A model generated the notes under the pieces. The model was not told where the DNA came from. It worked only from the letters and a program-made list of their open reading frames with translations, and made no database searches. A DNA stretch of 64,000 nucleotides from Ulota crispa (taxonomy: Eukaryota > Streptophyta > Bryopsida > Orthotrichales > Orthotrichaceae). Every line of letters starts with the position of its first letter. Within the stretch, counting starts at the first letter, position 1. The stretch is from the NCBI GenBank assembly GCA_963920765.1, contig OY987249.1, forward strand, positions 14,260,817-14,324,816. The letters run 5' to 3'. Positions 1-12,800 of this stretch are shown in pieces. Both the position numbers and the translations under genes were made by a program.

Positions 1-310
1 AGTCATAAATTTTGTAAGAATTGCACCATTGAGTGCACAATGCAAGAAATCTAAAGAATAATTAGTGTTTTTATTAAGAATCTTAGTTATACATGATAAA
101 ATCGGGGCTAATATCAACTTAATTGACCTTTCAATAACTATAAGTGCCAAATCTGATGCTTTGTTGCCAAGTCCATAGAATCATTATGTTGAATTAAGCA
201 ACTCAAAGTCACCAAATTTAGTAGATATAACTAAGTTTCTTAATAAAAAACACTAATTGTTCTTGAGATTTCATACATTGAGTAATTTCAACAAATTTTA
301 TGAATCGTTT
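1..310. mobile_element. Foldback MITE, possibly cut by the window edge
   Basis: Two arms are inverted copies. The segment at about 50-93 (AATTAGTGTTTTTATTAAG followed by a CTTAGTTAT motif) returns in reverse complement at about 226-267. The outer flanks (CATAAATTTTGT at the left, ACAAATTTTATG at about 293-304) also pair. No coding capacity is seen. The target duplication cannot be judged because the left edge is the window edge. Confidence 0.65.
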
Positions 311-860
311 ACAAAACTGTGACAAGCACAAAAAGGGCTCTTGGGTTCCGAAGAGGGTCCTAAGTCACACCAACCAATCCATAAAAAAAACAAAAACAAA
401 CAAAATTGGTGAAAAACTTCAGAAATCATGAGAAAAAAATAGTACATAACTTGTTAATGAAGGCTCTTTGGAATCCAAAGAGCCCTTTACAAAATTGTGA
501 TAAGCACAAAAAGGACTCTTGGGTTCCAAAGAGGGTCCTAAGTCACACCAACCAATCCATAAAAAAAACAAAAACCAAAAACTTGGTGAAAAACTTCAGA
601 AAAAATGGGGAAAAAAATAATACATAATTTGTTAATGAAGGCTCTTTGGAATCCAAAAAGCCCTTCACAAAACCCGTGACAAGCACAAATAGGGCTCCCG
701 GGTTCCAAATAGGGTCTTGCGACACACCAACCAAATTCGTAAAAAGCAAAAACAATGAATTTGAATGAAAAATAAAATAAGCAAATAAATAAATAAAGTG
801 CTTGTGTAGCCAATGAAAATGGAACTTTGTTCAAAACACAAATTGGTTGAACCCCCATAT
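303..860. repeat. Tandem repeat, about 178-bp unit, three clear copies plus a degenerate tail
   Basis: The motif GTGACAAGCACAAAAAGGGC, followed by CTTGGGTTCCGAAGAGGGTCC and CACACCAACCAA, starts near 319, 497 and 676. This gives a period of about 178 bp. A weaker fourth copy (GATCTAGGTTCCAAGTTGGTCC) lies near 867-890. The short open frames here are repeat by-products and not genes. The unit length would suit satellite DNA, but the array is short. Confidence 0.8.
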
Positions 861-1975
861 ACCCGATCTAGGTTCCAAGTTGGTCCCTAGAGGCCACTAC
901 TCAATTTTGCAAAACAATAAAGATTGTTCTAAACATGTTTGTTTAAAAATGTTTTGTGTTGCAAAAGCATATGAAAACCAATATTATTTAAAATTCTATA
1001 CAATTTACCTTAGCATGTAATTGTCAAAATAATAATTGTTGAAATAAAACTCTCTTCAAATAACTACTACAAAGATCAATGATCAAGTTTGGAGAGGTTT
1101 TTGCACCAATTGATTTCACTTTTTTTATTGCAATTTTTTAGATTACATTTTGTGTTAAACTTGGTCTTATGCCTAAATTTTTTTGTAACATTTTGAATTG
1201 AGAAACACGTACTAAAAAGTTAAACTAAGCTTCAAAAAAGTTCTCATATAAAACTATTATTTCATGAGTTTTTATCTTCTACGTAAAAATAAAATTCAAA
1301 ACGTAAATGGTGGAGTTTTAGATTTTAGCTAGCTTTAGAAGAGAAAAGGAAAGGAGGAATTGGCCTATTATTTTAATTTCAACAATCTTGATTAACATAT
1401 GGCCACTTTTAAAAATTGTGAAGTGAAAGGCTGTACGTAGTAATGCATTGGCTGCATTTTTTATACTATTATGAAGTCCTCAAGATGTTTGATTCTTGAT
1501 TTTAATCTATTCTTCATTTAATGGTATTGTGACCATGCCAAATGTTTTCTTAGAGTTTTCAAATTCTCCAATGTGTCTCCAAAGATTTTACAAATTAGTA
1601 ATATATTTATGTTTTTACTAATACTTTTTAAATTTTATAATAATTCACAATGAAAAACAATTCAATTTTTTTATATTCTCCTTGTTTAATAAAGCATTAG
1701 AAAGTGCCTTACCATTTTCAATATGGTAAAGTACTAAATGAAGAGAATTGTAGTGAATTTTGTGTTTCTAATGATTTTACAAGTTTACTCAAATTTGAAG
1801 TTTTTCACCAAAATTTGTTTTTTGATTAAATATTTGTTCAAAATTTGTTTGAATTTTTTTACAATAGATTTTAGAAAATACTATATTAACGTTCAAAAGT
1901 ATTAAAGCAGTAATTAAAAGTGTACTTGCATTGTAGAATTTGAGATATAAATTCAAATTTCTTTTTGTTAGAACT
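861..1975. other. AT-rich intergenic DNA, nothing recognised
   Basis: No credible open frame, RNA gene or clear inverted repeat was found. The sequence is AT-rich with many homopolymer runs. Confidence 0.5.
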
Positions 1976-2127
1976 TACTACAAGAAATTGTGTCCTAATT
2001 GACTTGTCCAAATTGACTAAATGTGTCCAAAATGACAAAACAACTTGTCAAATTGGACAATTTTTGTAGATTTTGCCATGTTGATTTGGACATGTTCTTG
2101 TCATTTTGGACAGCTTCCCTTGTAGTG
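1976..2127. mobile_element. Short CACTA-type MITE (about 150 bp)
   Basis: The left end TACTACAAGAAA and the right end, CACTACAAGGGAA in reverse complement, match the CACTACAAGAAA termini typical of CACTA (En/Spm) elements. Subterminal GTCCAAAATGACAA motifs occur in both arms. Flanking trinucleotides are ACT and ATT, an imperfect match to the 3-bp target duplication expected. There is no coding capacity. Confidence 0.65.
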
Positions 2128-2640
2128 ATTATAATATTTATTTCATTGTTATCATTGTAGACTTGTATCCTCAAAATTTGAACGTGTTCAAAATTGCAAA
2201 TTGAAAATTACAGATTTTGGATTCTTTTGAATTGACAATACAACAAAACATAATTAGAATATATGAAAGGTTCAATGTAAATCTATTCTTGATTATTTTT
2301 TGAAATTGTTAGTAATGCAAAAAATCTTGTACTTGATTTTTTTTCTTTCAAAAAGTGGGTATTGATGAAATTTTATATTTTATGGTTTTGAGTAGTCTTC
2401 CTTGATTTTTTTATAATGTATCTTCCTAAATGCATTTCCATCATGATTGTTGTCCTATTTTCATCTACATTCATCCATTTCATTTTCATCCATTTAGTAT
2501 TGTTTTTCATTTGTTTGTATCAATGGATGAATTTCAAATATCATCCAAAATTTCTTTACATATAGTGACATTTTTGCATATTTTCAAATGTATGAAAATC
2601 ACCAAAATATCCTTTTCAATTTCTCAATTTTCATGAAAAG
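2128..2640. other. AT-rich intergenic DNA
   Basis: Nothing supported. A 68-codon open frame at 2430-2636 has a composition typical of chance TTT/CAT-rich sequence and no recognisable motif. Confidence 0.5.
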
Positions 2641-2727
2641 TTAGCTCACTGCTCAACGCTCACTGCTCAATGCTCAACGCTCAACGCTCACTACTCAACG
2701 CTCAACATTCATTGCTCCTTGCTCACA
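2641..2727. repeat. Minisatellite of GCTCAACGCTCACT-like units
   Basis: Short units GCTCAACGCTCA, GCTCACTGCTCAA and similar are reiterated over about 85 bp. Units are 7 bp (CTCAACG / CTCACTG) in mixed order. Confidence 0.75.
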
Positions 2728-3660
2728 CTTTAGCAACCCTGTGATAGGCGGATGGGGAGAATGTCATTTGAGTTGTGCAATGACATTTTGCCAGGTGCGA
2801 AGCAAAGGAAAAAGAGCTCGCAGTGGCAGCAGAACTTGTAGGGACTGTGCAGCGGGGCGCTGGTTTAGGTGGGGCGCTTTAGTCAAACTGGAGAGCTGGG
2901 ATGACTTTCCACCCGGCTGCCTGCCGAGCTGCAGAGCTTGACCTAGCAGTCGGAGTGTAGATGCTCTAAGGTAGGAGTACCCATACCCGCCCATTTAAGG
3001 GGATTAGGGTATGGGGAAGGCTCAAAAAATATGGAAAAAAATATCATGTGGTTAGCCTTTTCACAAAGTGCTCAGATACGTCAATTTTTGAAAAAAGTGA
3101 AATAGTTGTGTATTTTTTATAAAATTTCAAAGTTTGAACATGTAGGTTCCTAAGAATGCACGTAGGTCAACAATAAATGAGCCTGCTTATAACTAATGCT
3201 CAAGCTCTACACCACCAATAGTGGAGTGCCAGTGAACCCTATCCCGTCTGTTAGAGAATCTGTATAGCATTGGAGCCATGCCCAAAGCTGCTCCAACGTG
3301 TCCCACCTCTGTTTGTTGTAAGTGCTCTTCCGTTCTGATCCCATGTTCTAAATCCGTGCGGCCAGCTCCCTTGTTACAATATCTTGCCAGCACCAACGTT
3401 CATGGGCTTGCCAAGCTGCACCAGCAGTTGTTATCATTGGCCCGTTGTGTACGCATCTCATATGGTTTAGTGATCAGGCGCTTCAAAGGACCACCTTGCA
3501 TTGCCTCGGTGAACCCAGGGAGGGGGAGTGGTGTGCAGGTTTGGATCAAATGTACAACGTTGTCTCTTTGCTCTTAGACGAGCAATCGCTATCTGTTGAT
3601 TTCTTTGACAGACAGGTGGACAAAAAGTGTGGAATCTACTAGTGTATTGTCCAGGTAGTG
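2728..3660. other. GC-richer stretch with MITE ends, no gene recognised
   Basis: At about 2955-2968 a TAGATGCTCTAA terminus resembles the right end of the GAGCATCTCC element seen at 42173-42619. Directly after it, TAAGGTAGGAGTACCC (2968-2983) matches the left end of the TA-flanked AGGTAGGARCACCC family found at 52238 and 55739. No matching second end was found for either. Short open frames on both strands between 3190 and 3670 match nothing I recognise. Confidence 0.45.
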
Positions 3661-3745
3661 GAGGTTGAGCCATTCAAATTTGTCGATGGAGATCCTCCTT
3701 AGCTTTTGCTACAGCGGCTGGCGACCATTGCTCTTTGAAGGCATT

Positions 3746-5680
3746 TCAAGCTGCAGCATCTTCTTGCCGCGTCTTTTTTGCTGCTTCCTTAGCCTTTTTC
3801 TCTTGAATGCGCTGCAATTTAGTGAGTGCAACTTCTTTTCTCTTCATTTCTCTTGCTTTGTCTGCCTCTTCTTTTAAGCAAGATTTTTCTTCCATAGCTT
3901 GCATGTATTGTTCACTTGTCATGATTATGGATTTTGAATAATCAATAATCAGATGTACTCTTTGTTTCTTTTGTGCATGTACTACCACTTCAAGTAATTG
4001 AAAAAAGTTGGGACTTGGAGGTGTTGGCTGTGCTGCTAATGGTGGCGCAACAAAGTATGCGTTGAAATCTAGTTCTGAGTCGATGGAGCTCTCCTGTTCG
4101 CCAGGTTCAATAGAATTGGCATCGATGAAGAAGTGTCAAGGCAAAGGCACTTGCGACTCCTTGACTTGCTGGCTGTGCAACACTTGTAGGCCTACTTCAT
4201 CTTCTAGTAAGTCTTTGTCGTCGCTGTTGTTGTCGCTCAAGGGTTCGTTGAAGTAGGGCAGGCCTTCACTTGCCAAATCAGACCAGCGACAGCCTTGCGC
4301 AACTGCTGAGAGCATTTTGACTGGGTTCTCATGATCTTTATTGTCATTGTCCTTGTCCTCATTGTTCTCATGGTCATTGCCGCTCTGGATTTCATCGTTT
4401 TGAACGCAAGAACCCTTTAAGGCATGCGAGGGAGTGTTGAATTCTTCAATGGCAGATAAATCCACTGCATCTTCATATCCATTGTTTAGAACATTCTGAG
4501 AAGGTAAAATATATAGTCTACTTGGCCCTATTTTTTTTCCAAAGCCAGTGGATTATAGGGCCAAATCCTTGTAGCTTTAAATCCCTTTTGGATGTTATTT
4601 TTTGTTAGCGCTCTCTTCAACGCCAAACTCACCCATTGCGCCAAGTCTTCTTTTTGCGCAGCCCTTCCCCTATTGTGTAAGGTCCACGCATCCCGGTAAC
4701 CTCAAAAGGCAGATTTGAATGGCCGGAAGACACTAACATCCAATGGTTGGAGTGCATGACTAGTGTGTGAAGGTAATGTCAAGACATCCAACCCTATGGA
4801 AGATGCCTTGTGCACAACTTCCAAAGTCATGTGCAAGCCATGACTGTCGAGAATGAGTAGGTGTCTGTTACTAGGTGAAATGCCTCCATGGCTTTCTAAT
4901 GATTTTACAAAATGAGAGATCCAGGATGAGAACAAGTGGCTAGTCATCTAAGCTTTTGCTTGCATGGCCATGGTTGCATCAGTCTCGCATCTCTCTACAT
5001 AGTTTCATCGCATACGCTTACCATGAAAGATGTAGAAGTTGGGGATGAACTCACCAGCGGCATTGACACATGCAAGAACACTCAGCCACTCTCATTGGTT
5101 GGGAAGGATGTTGTGCATAGATTAAGAACCCTTCTCTACAAGCACTAAGGCTCCTCCTCCGTTCCTTCCAGCTTGTGCGCGCGTCTCATCGCGGTTCCAG
5201 ATGTGTGTGTCGCTGTATTGGTGTTGTTTATTTAGGGTGTCAAGGTTATGGTAGAGAGATGATACATTCTATCTGCACAAAGCTTTTGCCCTAGTAGAGT
5301 CTAATCCTTGTGTGGAATGCAAGACCAACTTGGGATGGCGATGTTGCCACTATTTCAGCCAACTAGCACTTGGAATCCATTTTTGAACGAAGTTAGTTGA
5401 GTTTGAACCATTTTTGTAACTTTAAGCCGAAGTTGCGATATTGTGAGGGGATGGCCCAAGTCTTGCATTTCTAGAAGATAGTACTTAAGATCAAGCTCTT
5501 CTTACATTGTCAAGATGCCTTGCCTTCCACGCTTCCGCGTCAATGTGCAACCATAATAGTGGTCTCTCAAAGATGATGCACGAATGCCGAAGTGTGTAGC
5601 AGTTGTGCAAAACTGCTCTCCTTGATCAATTGCATTGAATGCTGCTTTCAGCATCTCCGTGGACCACGTCCCCTAGCATC
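3746..5680 (-). pseudogene. Decayed pogo-type (Tc1/mariner superfamily) transposase with CENP-B-like DNA-binding region
   Basis: Read on the minus strand, the remnants run in the order expected for plant pogo/jerky-like transposases. At 5400-5640 is a helix-turn-helix segment with HFGIRASSLRDHYYG, then TRKRGRQG and MQDLGHPLT. At 5182-5199 is WNRDET, carrying the first catalytic Asp of the DDE fold. At 4940-5100 are EWLSVLACVNAAGEF and NFYIFHGKRMR. At 4830-4860 is LILDSHGLH (second Asp). At 4720-4800 is LPSHTSHALQPLDV. The C-terminal tail at 3746-3988 is a charged coiled coil. At least four in-frame stops and one or more frameshifts break it, so it cannot be made as one protein. The minus-strand frame at 5648-6019 may be an extra N-terminal part or unrelated. 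Family assignment is firm; the exact ends are not. Confidence 0.85.
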
Positions 5681-6019
5681 ATGGTTGGAGTGGGGCAAAC
5701 TCTTGAAGTTGTGGTCGACGATGCTCCGACACTCAACCTTCCCCCCGCGGTCAGAATTGACTAGAGCCTGAACTTTGGCCTTGTGGTCAAAAATCATAAG
5801 ACCTTGAGCTTCTACCTTGTGGCTGGATGTGGACCTCAAGTCTCGGTTGCATGTGCTCTCCATGTCGTGGCTGCTCTTCTGGCTAGAGCTGCTCTCTATA
5901 TTGTGATTGGAATTGGTCTTCGCATTGACGCTCGGGCTTGTCTTCATGTCTCGATTGGACCTGTTGTTCATTAGAATTGTCCCCTTTTGGCTGGAGCAAG
6001 CTCCAGTTCTCACATCCAT

Positions 6020-7500
6020 GTTGGTTCAACGGCTGCTACTGATGGATGCTAGTGGTGTTGTTTGCACTATAACTATCGGGAGGAGTTGCAAAGACTGGCG
6101 GCTGTGATATTCCTCCTACAATCCGCGGCAATTGGCTCCTTCCGTTCAATTGTGACAAATTTGGGACTATATCCTCTTCAGGTTGCAAGTCAGTGCAGGT
6201 ACTTCTTTGTTTGAGATGTCTTGGCCTGTTGTTGTTGTGATAATTCCTGGACACAAGAAATTCTGGCGATGATGGACGGAGGGCAGAAACGCCAACTAAC
6301 AAAGATAGTAGAGGGTGTAGCAACTAAGATCGCACTCTAGCTCCAATGTGCTGCATGATGTCTGCCTCTAGGGTAGAAGATTGCCTTCGTGATGAGTGCA
6401 TGTTGCTCCCCATGCTTTGTAACTAGATTCTAATAAACCACAAAGATTTCTCATGAATTGTATTTCTCACCAAGTAAATTGAGTGAACTTTGTGGAATTT
6501 AATGACTCAGAGAACCAGAGAACCACTGCATATCAACTACACCCTCAACCCCATCCAAACAAATTAGTGCATGAGTATGACAAAGTATAATACTTGAATT
6601 GCAGCCCAACGCTTGAGATTGTGAGTTGCTTTGATCTTCACCAACATACACCTTCAGTTGAATTCTTGATCTCTTCTAGTAGTCCAACCCTTACAAGATT
6701 CACCCTTCCAGTTCATATAGCCGTCAATTGTCCTCACTCACTGAATACTGAATGAAGAACTAATTTGGTTGATTTTGCAAAGTCGTAGACTAAACTGACT
6801 AGCTGGGTAAATGTCCTGAGCTGATCAACTGTGAGTACTAGTGCTTGGTCTATTGATCTCGTTCCCCTCTACGTATTGCACTAGATCATTTGTTGCTAAG
6901 TAGTGCACCAAATCAATTGTGTTAAGCTCAGCACGAATTCAACACCATACACGCATAAATCTTTAAGACAATTGCTGAACCACCAGGCATGAACGTCCTC
7001 GTCGAGAGGCTGATTGCTACTTCCTAGCTTTGGCATTTGTACCCCTCCACGTCGCAACTGCGCCGTAGTTGACATTAAACCGCGCCGTAAACAAGCAGAG
7101 GGACCCATCTAAACTGGTACGCTCACGATGCTTTCCAGATCTCCTTTTTATCTGAAATCGTCATTGGCAGTTTCTAAATCCATCCAAACATTAATTATTA
7201 CTGCCTTTCGGCTACTGCTAGCGCCGTGTGAGCAATACCCACAGCCATCTATTCACACCTGAAAGCCACTTCTATATTGCCCCAAAACTGCATATTCAGT
7301 TCATTCGTAGAGCGCGGCATTGGGTGGCGAGCGGAAATGGGTATACCCACCTTAAACCCTTTGAAATGCCCGCCAAAATCTTCACAACTAAGACACGTCA
7401 GCCGTCATGACGATCCAGCAGACTCTTCGAGAACCCCGAGGCATTTGAAATTCGTCCTCGATTGGGGCACAACCGACATCGCCATTTCTTCCCGCTAGAA
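6020..7500. other. Intergenic DNA and probable upstream region of the next gene
   Basis: No recognisable coding sequence. From about 7000 the base composition becomes more GC-rich, and at 7500-7535 there is a pyrimidine-rich tract (CTTCTTCTCTTCTTCTCCTCC) of the kind common in plant 5' leaders. The first non-coding exon of the gene at 9869-12995 may begin here, with a possible GTAAAT donor near 7546. This is inference only. Confidence 0.35.
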
Positions 7501-7659
7501 CCAACCCATCCCTTCTTCTCTTCTTCTCCTCCTGCAAGATCCAAAGTAAATTTTTCCACAAACCTTGGAGTTCATCAAATCAAGCACAATTAGCACAAGG
7601 TTTCATCCTCCACTGGCTTAACTTATTCTCCATTCCACTCAACACCGTAAATGGTTTCT

Positions 7660-9300
7660 TTCTAACTTAACTTATATCAACGATGGAGAGTTTAAGAATT
7701 TGAATGCACCTTTTGCCGAATTAGTGTTCTGCAAATGCAGTCATTAATCCGGTGCTTCGAGCATTTAAACGTTTATTCTTTTGTAATGTCCTTCAATTTG
7801 AATGTCTCGGTCTCTTCCTGCCTGCTTAATTTCATATTTGAAATTTGCGGCAGTGATGCGTGAGAGTTTCTTTTGAGTTTTCTTTGTTTACCTTGCGAAG
7901 TCTAAGAATAAAGAAGATTGATAGAGGATAGTATGCCAGGTTCGATCTTCCGCTACTTCTGCATCATTTTAAACAACGTGAACGGTATTTCGGTATTTGA
8001 CGATGGAGAGAGTCCAGGATTCGACCGATTAGGGTTTGGCAAATGCAGTCACTATTCCGGTGCTTCGAGCATTTAAGCGTTTATTCTTTTGTAATGTACT
8101 TCACATTTGAATGTCTCGTCGATCTCTCCCTACCTGCCTAGTTTTATATTTGAATTTGCGGCAGTGATGCACGAGAGTTTCTAGGTTTTGTTTAATTCAC
8201 CTTGCGAAGTCTAAGAATAAAGAAGATTAATAAAGGAGTAGTGTGCCAGGTTTGATCTCCCGCTACTTCTGCATCAACGGTATTTCGGTACTTGACGATG
8301 GAGAGTCGAAAATTCGACTGATTAGGGTTTGGCAATTGCAGTCATCGGTGTAACTAACAGACGATCAAATGCAGTCATTGCTGCGGTGCTTCGAGCGTTT
8401 AAGCGTTTATGTTTTTTGTAATGTACTTCACTTTGAATGTCTCGGTCTCTTCCTACCTGCCTGGTTTTACATTTGAATTTGCAGCAGTGATGCACGAGAG
8501 TTTCTTAGGGTTTTCTTTGTTCACCTTGCGAAGTCTGAGAAGAAAGAAGATTGGTAGAGGAGTAGTGTGCCAGGTTTGATCTCCCGCTACTTCGGCATCA
8601 TTTTGAACAACATGAACGGTATGTCGGTATTTGACGATGGAGAGTCCAGAAATCGACTGTTTAGGGTTTGGCAAGTGCAGTCACTATTGCGGTGCTTCGA
8701 GCATTTAAGCGTTTATTCTTTTGTAATATAACTTAGTTCAATTTGAATGTCTCGTCGATCTCTTCCTACCTGCTTGATTTTATATTTGAAATTTGCGGCA
8801 ATGATGCACGAGATTTTCTTAGGGTTTACTTTGTTTACCTTGCGAGGTCTGAGGATGAAGAGGATTGATAGAGGAGTAATGTGCCAGGTTTGATCTCCCG
8901 CTACTTCTGCATCAACGGTATGTCGGTATTGACGATGGAGAGTCCAGAATTCGACTGATCAGGGTTTCGCAATTGCAGTCATCAGTGTAATTAACAGGCG
9001 ATGCTTAGAGCGGTTTTTTGATGTCACGGAGTTTCAGTTTGTACGTATCTCTGGTTTTAATGCCTGATTTTATGGTTCGGTTGTGTGAGATCAGTGTATG
9101 AGCGTATAGGTTTGCCTCTTGCTGCTTGGAATTTTTATAAAAGCCTTTTGAGCTCCGTCAATTACAGTTTCTTCCTCCGCTATTTCTGCACTACATTAAA
9201 CAATCTGACTGGCTTTTCTGTGTTGACAATGGAGAGTTTAGTAATTAAATGCTCTGTCGCTCAATTAGGGTTTTGCTCTTGCAATCATTGGTGCGGTGCA
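7660..9300. repeat. Tandem array of six ~295-340-bp units in the 5' intron of the FLASH-like gene
   Basis: The marker GATGGAGAGT begins near 7682, 8002, 8297, 8636 and 8934, with a weaker copy (AATGGAGAGT) near 9228. Spacings are about 320, 295, 339, 298 and 294 bp. Shared blocks in each unit include TTCGAGCATTTAAGCGTTTA, TTTGCGGCAGTGATGC and GTGTGCCAGGTTTGATCTCC. Long and short units roughly alternate. The longer ones keep CATCATTTTRAACAACRTGAAC; some of the shorter ones carry a CATCGGTGTAACTAACAG insertion. No open frame is conserved across units. Confidence 0.85.
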
Positions 9301-9868
9301 CAGAGCATTTTTCTGATAATTTCATCGCCCTCATTACCTTGTGTTATGGTTTGATTTGTGACCGTGAGCTTCTAGGTCACAGTACATAAGCTTTTCACTC
9401 AAAGGGCATGCATGAATGTGTTCTCCATCTCTTTTGCAACGACATCGCCATTTAGAGTTTTACTTCTTCGCCATCTATACTCTGTCATTGTAGCAGTCTT
9501 ACTGGAAAATGTATCATTCTGTATCAATTCACACTTTGCTGTGTTCTACCAGTTTTAACTTAATTACGTTTGCTTGTTCTCTCTTTAAGTTCATTTTATT
9601 AGGTTTCACTCCGTTTTGAACGTTACCAGTACAAAACTCTTCCATGTTTGCTTGCAATGTGCACATAAGAGTTTTGAAGGATTGTTATATTCTTGCCCTT
9701 TTGTGATTCTTGAAGCTGCCTCGCTAGGACTTAAATATTGTTTAAGGATTAAGCTCTGCTAATTGTACTGCGACTATGTTAGCTAGAGCACATTTTTAGA
9801 GCAGGTTCATTATAAGTGTGTCTCTTTTCAGACTTCTGTTAGTTCTGCTCAAACTTGGACAATCTCGA

Positions 9869-12800
9869 ATGGAGTACTCGGAGTTAATTAAACCTGGTAA
9901 TTCTGTGCAGTGTATCTCAATTGAGATTCGAAGCTCCACAGTTCCATGCATTCAGCTGAGGACCGTGTGATTATATCCTTACCGACCTTCGTCCTGCAGT
10001 ATGGGTGTGTGTACCACTTGAGGTTCACTGGAAGGTTTTATGCTTATTATCTTCTTAGTTTTAGTTTGTTTCTAAAGTTTAAATTACTTCAAGCTTTTTA
10101 TATCCTCAAACAGTACATCAGAATTATGTTAAAGATTATGCACAACTGCACTCTTGAGACTGTTTTGTTCTAGTACGTTTTGTGTCAGGGCTTACCTTTG
10201 TGATTTATTTATTTATTTTTTGTCTCTGTATCTAAAGCGAAATTTTCTGTTGTTTGGTGTTGGTGATATAGCCGAAGGGGAAGATTTGTATGATGATCTC
10301 TATGAGGACTTTGATGACACTTTATTGTATAAAGCACCCTTCCAATCTCTGCACGAGGTAAGATATCCTATCGGTTGCCTATTTAGTTTGCAAGGTTTAC
10401 GTTAGAAATTGTCTTAAATAGCGGTACAATTGACGGGTTAAAGCAACTAGGTTTTGAGATAGGGACTTTTTTACTAATGCTATGGATTGGTAGCCTCAGC
10501 TTCTTAAGCTTTGAAACTTAAAGTGCAGTATTTTCTTTTTGCAAGAAACGGAGATTAGTAACGTTGTGGAGTATCTTTGCTGATCAGCTTTTCCTTCAAA
10601 GACCGAGATGCAAAAGCTCATCGGTCCTGCTATGATTCTTTGCAGAATGATGCTCGGGAAGAAGAGTTGAAAAAGAAGGAATCAGAGCTTCGTGGCAAGG
10701 TGGAGTCTTTGTTAAAGGAGGTAAGAAATGTTCTTTACCAGGTCTCTCATTTTTACAAGCTTGTTAACTACGTCTATACCAAGCGTATTTTACTATATTC
10801 ACACGAGATTTGAAAATGAAATGAAGCTATTTGGGTCTTTTCAATAGGCATGAATCATGTGGTTTTACATCTTGCAATAGGTTCGAGAAACCAAATAACT
10901 GGCCTTTGTACATTCTCTTATCCACCATTGTTTATATTTGCTTATGGTTGGGCCAACAGGTTGAGGCGTTGCAGCAAGACAAAGCTGTTCTGACTCGCAA
11001 CATTTCATGTTTGTTCAAGGTTTTTTTTCAAACAAATATTTTTTACCTGTCCTGGGCCTTCTTTTTTGTTCGACGTGCAAAATTGTGCTTTTTTTCTGAA
11101 ATACGACGGTACAAAACCCTTGCTAAATAGATCCAGACGAGTCAAATGCTGATTGTTGAGCAGGGTTAGGGTAAAAAAACATTCATATATCTAAGTGATA
11201 TGTTTTCTTTTCCATTTCCTTGTTTGCTCAACTGATCGTAGATGAATTTGACCGGCAGACAGCACAAATGGAGCTGGCTAGGAAAGACAAGCAAATGAAG
11301 GAATTACGGGATGAGTACGCTGCTGTTCCCTTCACTCTAATAATCTATGATGCTAATTAAACCAAGTTCATATGTTTCTTATAAACCACTTTGTTTTTAT
11401 AGATGCTGGTATTGTTATCTTCTGTTTTCTGATGCAATCATTATAACATTCCTCTGTTTTTAAAGGCCCAAACCCGCACCAACCACGTAGCGCCAGCTAG
11501 GATGTTAAGGTCCATTAGCTAGTTGGAAGTTAACTAACCTATTTTGTGCAAGGTAATAAATGGGGAGTTAACCTTTCAAGTTAGCTATCTGGTTGGTGCA
11601 GGCAGGTTTAGCACTTCAAACCGTGGTAGAGACGCAGTTAAATTTGCTTGTCCAGTATCAGAGTAAGGATATTAACTGATGGAAAGAAATGTAAATTCTT
11701 TGCAAGTTAGTTAGCAGTGGTCAGTACGAATTTGCCAATTGACACAACTTGGGTAGTGCAAGGATTTTAGTAACTATTTCTTGTTGGCTACACTGACTTA
11801 TCCTATTAGTGTGTGATACTAATCAAAAGTCTATTTATATAAAACATATCTAGATTCGGGGAAGAGTCCGGTTGGGATATCACTTTTTGGACACACTAAT
11901 TAGGTTATTTTTGTTTAAAACCTCCAAAGTTTGTCTAATTTGTTCATTTTGATCAAGTAAAATGCTCTTAAAATGAGAAAAAATAAATCGTGCACCTCAA
12001 TGGAATCAAGATTTATATGTCTAAAGAATTTTTATTAAATTTATTATTATTTTTGGATCCATTCATAGGTGTCAAAAAAAATCCTGAATTTTGGGATTTG
12101 CAGGCATTATAGTGCACAATTTATTAAATTTTTATTGATAAAATAAATCATTTTGTACTCTACACAATTAATTGTAGGTCATATTCAAAGACGATATGAA
12201 AATAAAATTGTTTGATATTCCAAATGCTCAATTTTGGGATTCTAGGTAAGTGTGACAAAACTTATTTTTTCAACTAAAAAATCAAATAAAATTACTTAAA
12301 AATCTTTGGTTGTAATCAAACTTTTTTCTTGATACATTATAAGTGTAGAAAACTAAAACCACATTTGGTGAATACTTACTTTATTCTAATTAAAAACTAG
12401 ATATGTTTGACACACCAACACATAGTGAAATTGTAAGTTGGACAGCTTTTTTGGGTACCCCAACCAGACACTTCCCCATTAGTGCATGTCAAAATATCGC
12501 TGTATTGTACTGATTTCCACAAAACATCATTTTGCAGTGACTCTATGTTGTGCTTTGGCTGATAGGTTATAATATCAATGTACTTGCAGGAATTCGAAGC
12601 TGAAGCTAGGTGGTACGCAGGGCCTTACGAACACGAGGCCTCCTTTTACGAAAGCAGTAGTACCTGTAGAGAAAACCACTGTTGAGATGGATGGTTGTAA
12701 CCAGGGAAATAAACATAGAGTAGAACGTGATGTTGGAGTTTCTGCTAATGTACATGGTGGGCACAGGCAGATCTCAGAGGAAGGAAAGAAAGGGAGGAGT

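Noticed and set aside
2641-2727. Short repeats that might suggest a CRISPR-like array
   Set aside because: Units are 7-14 bp with no unique spacers, in eukaryotic nuclear sequence; an ordinary minisatellite.
3190-3673. Several overlapping 65-99-codon frames on both strands
   Set aside because: No frame dominates and none matches a known family; the composition only reflects a GC-richer patch beside the transposase fossil.
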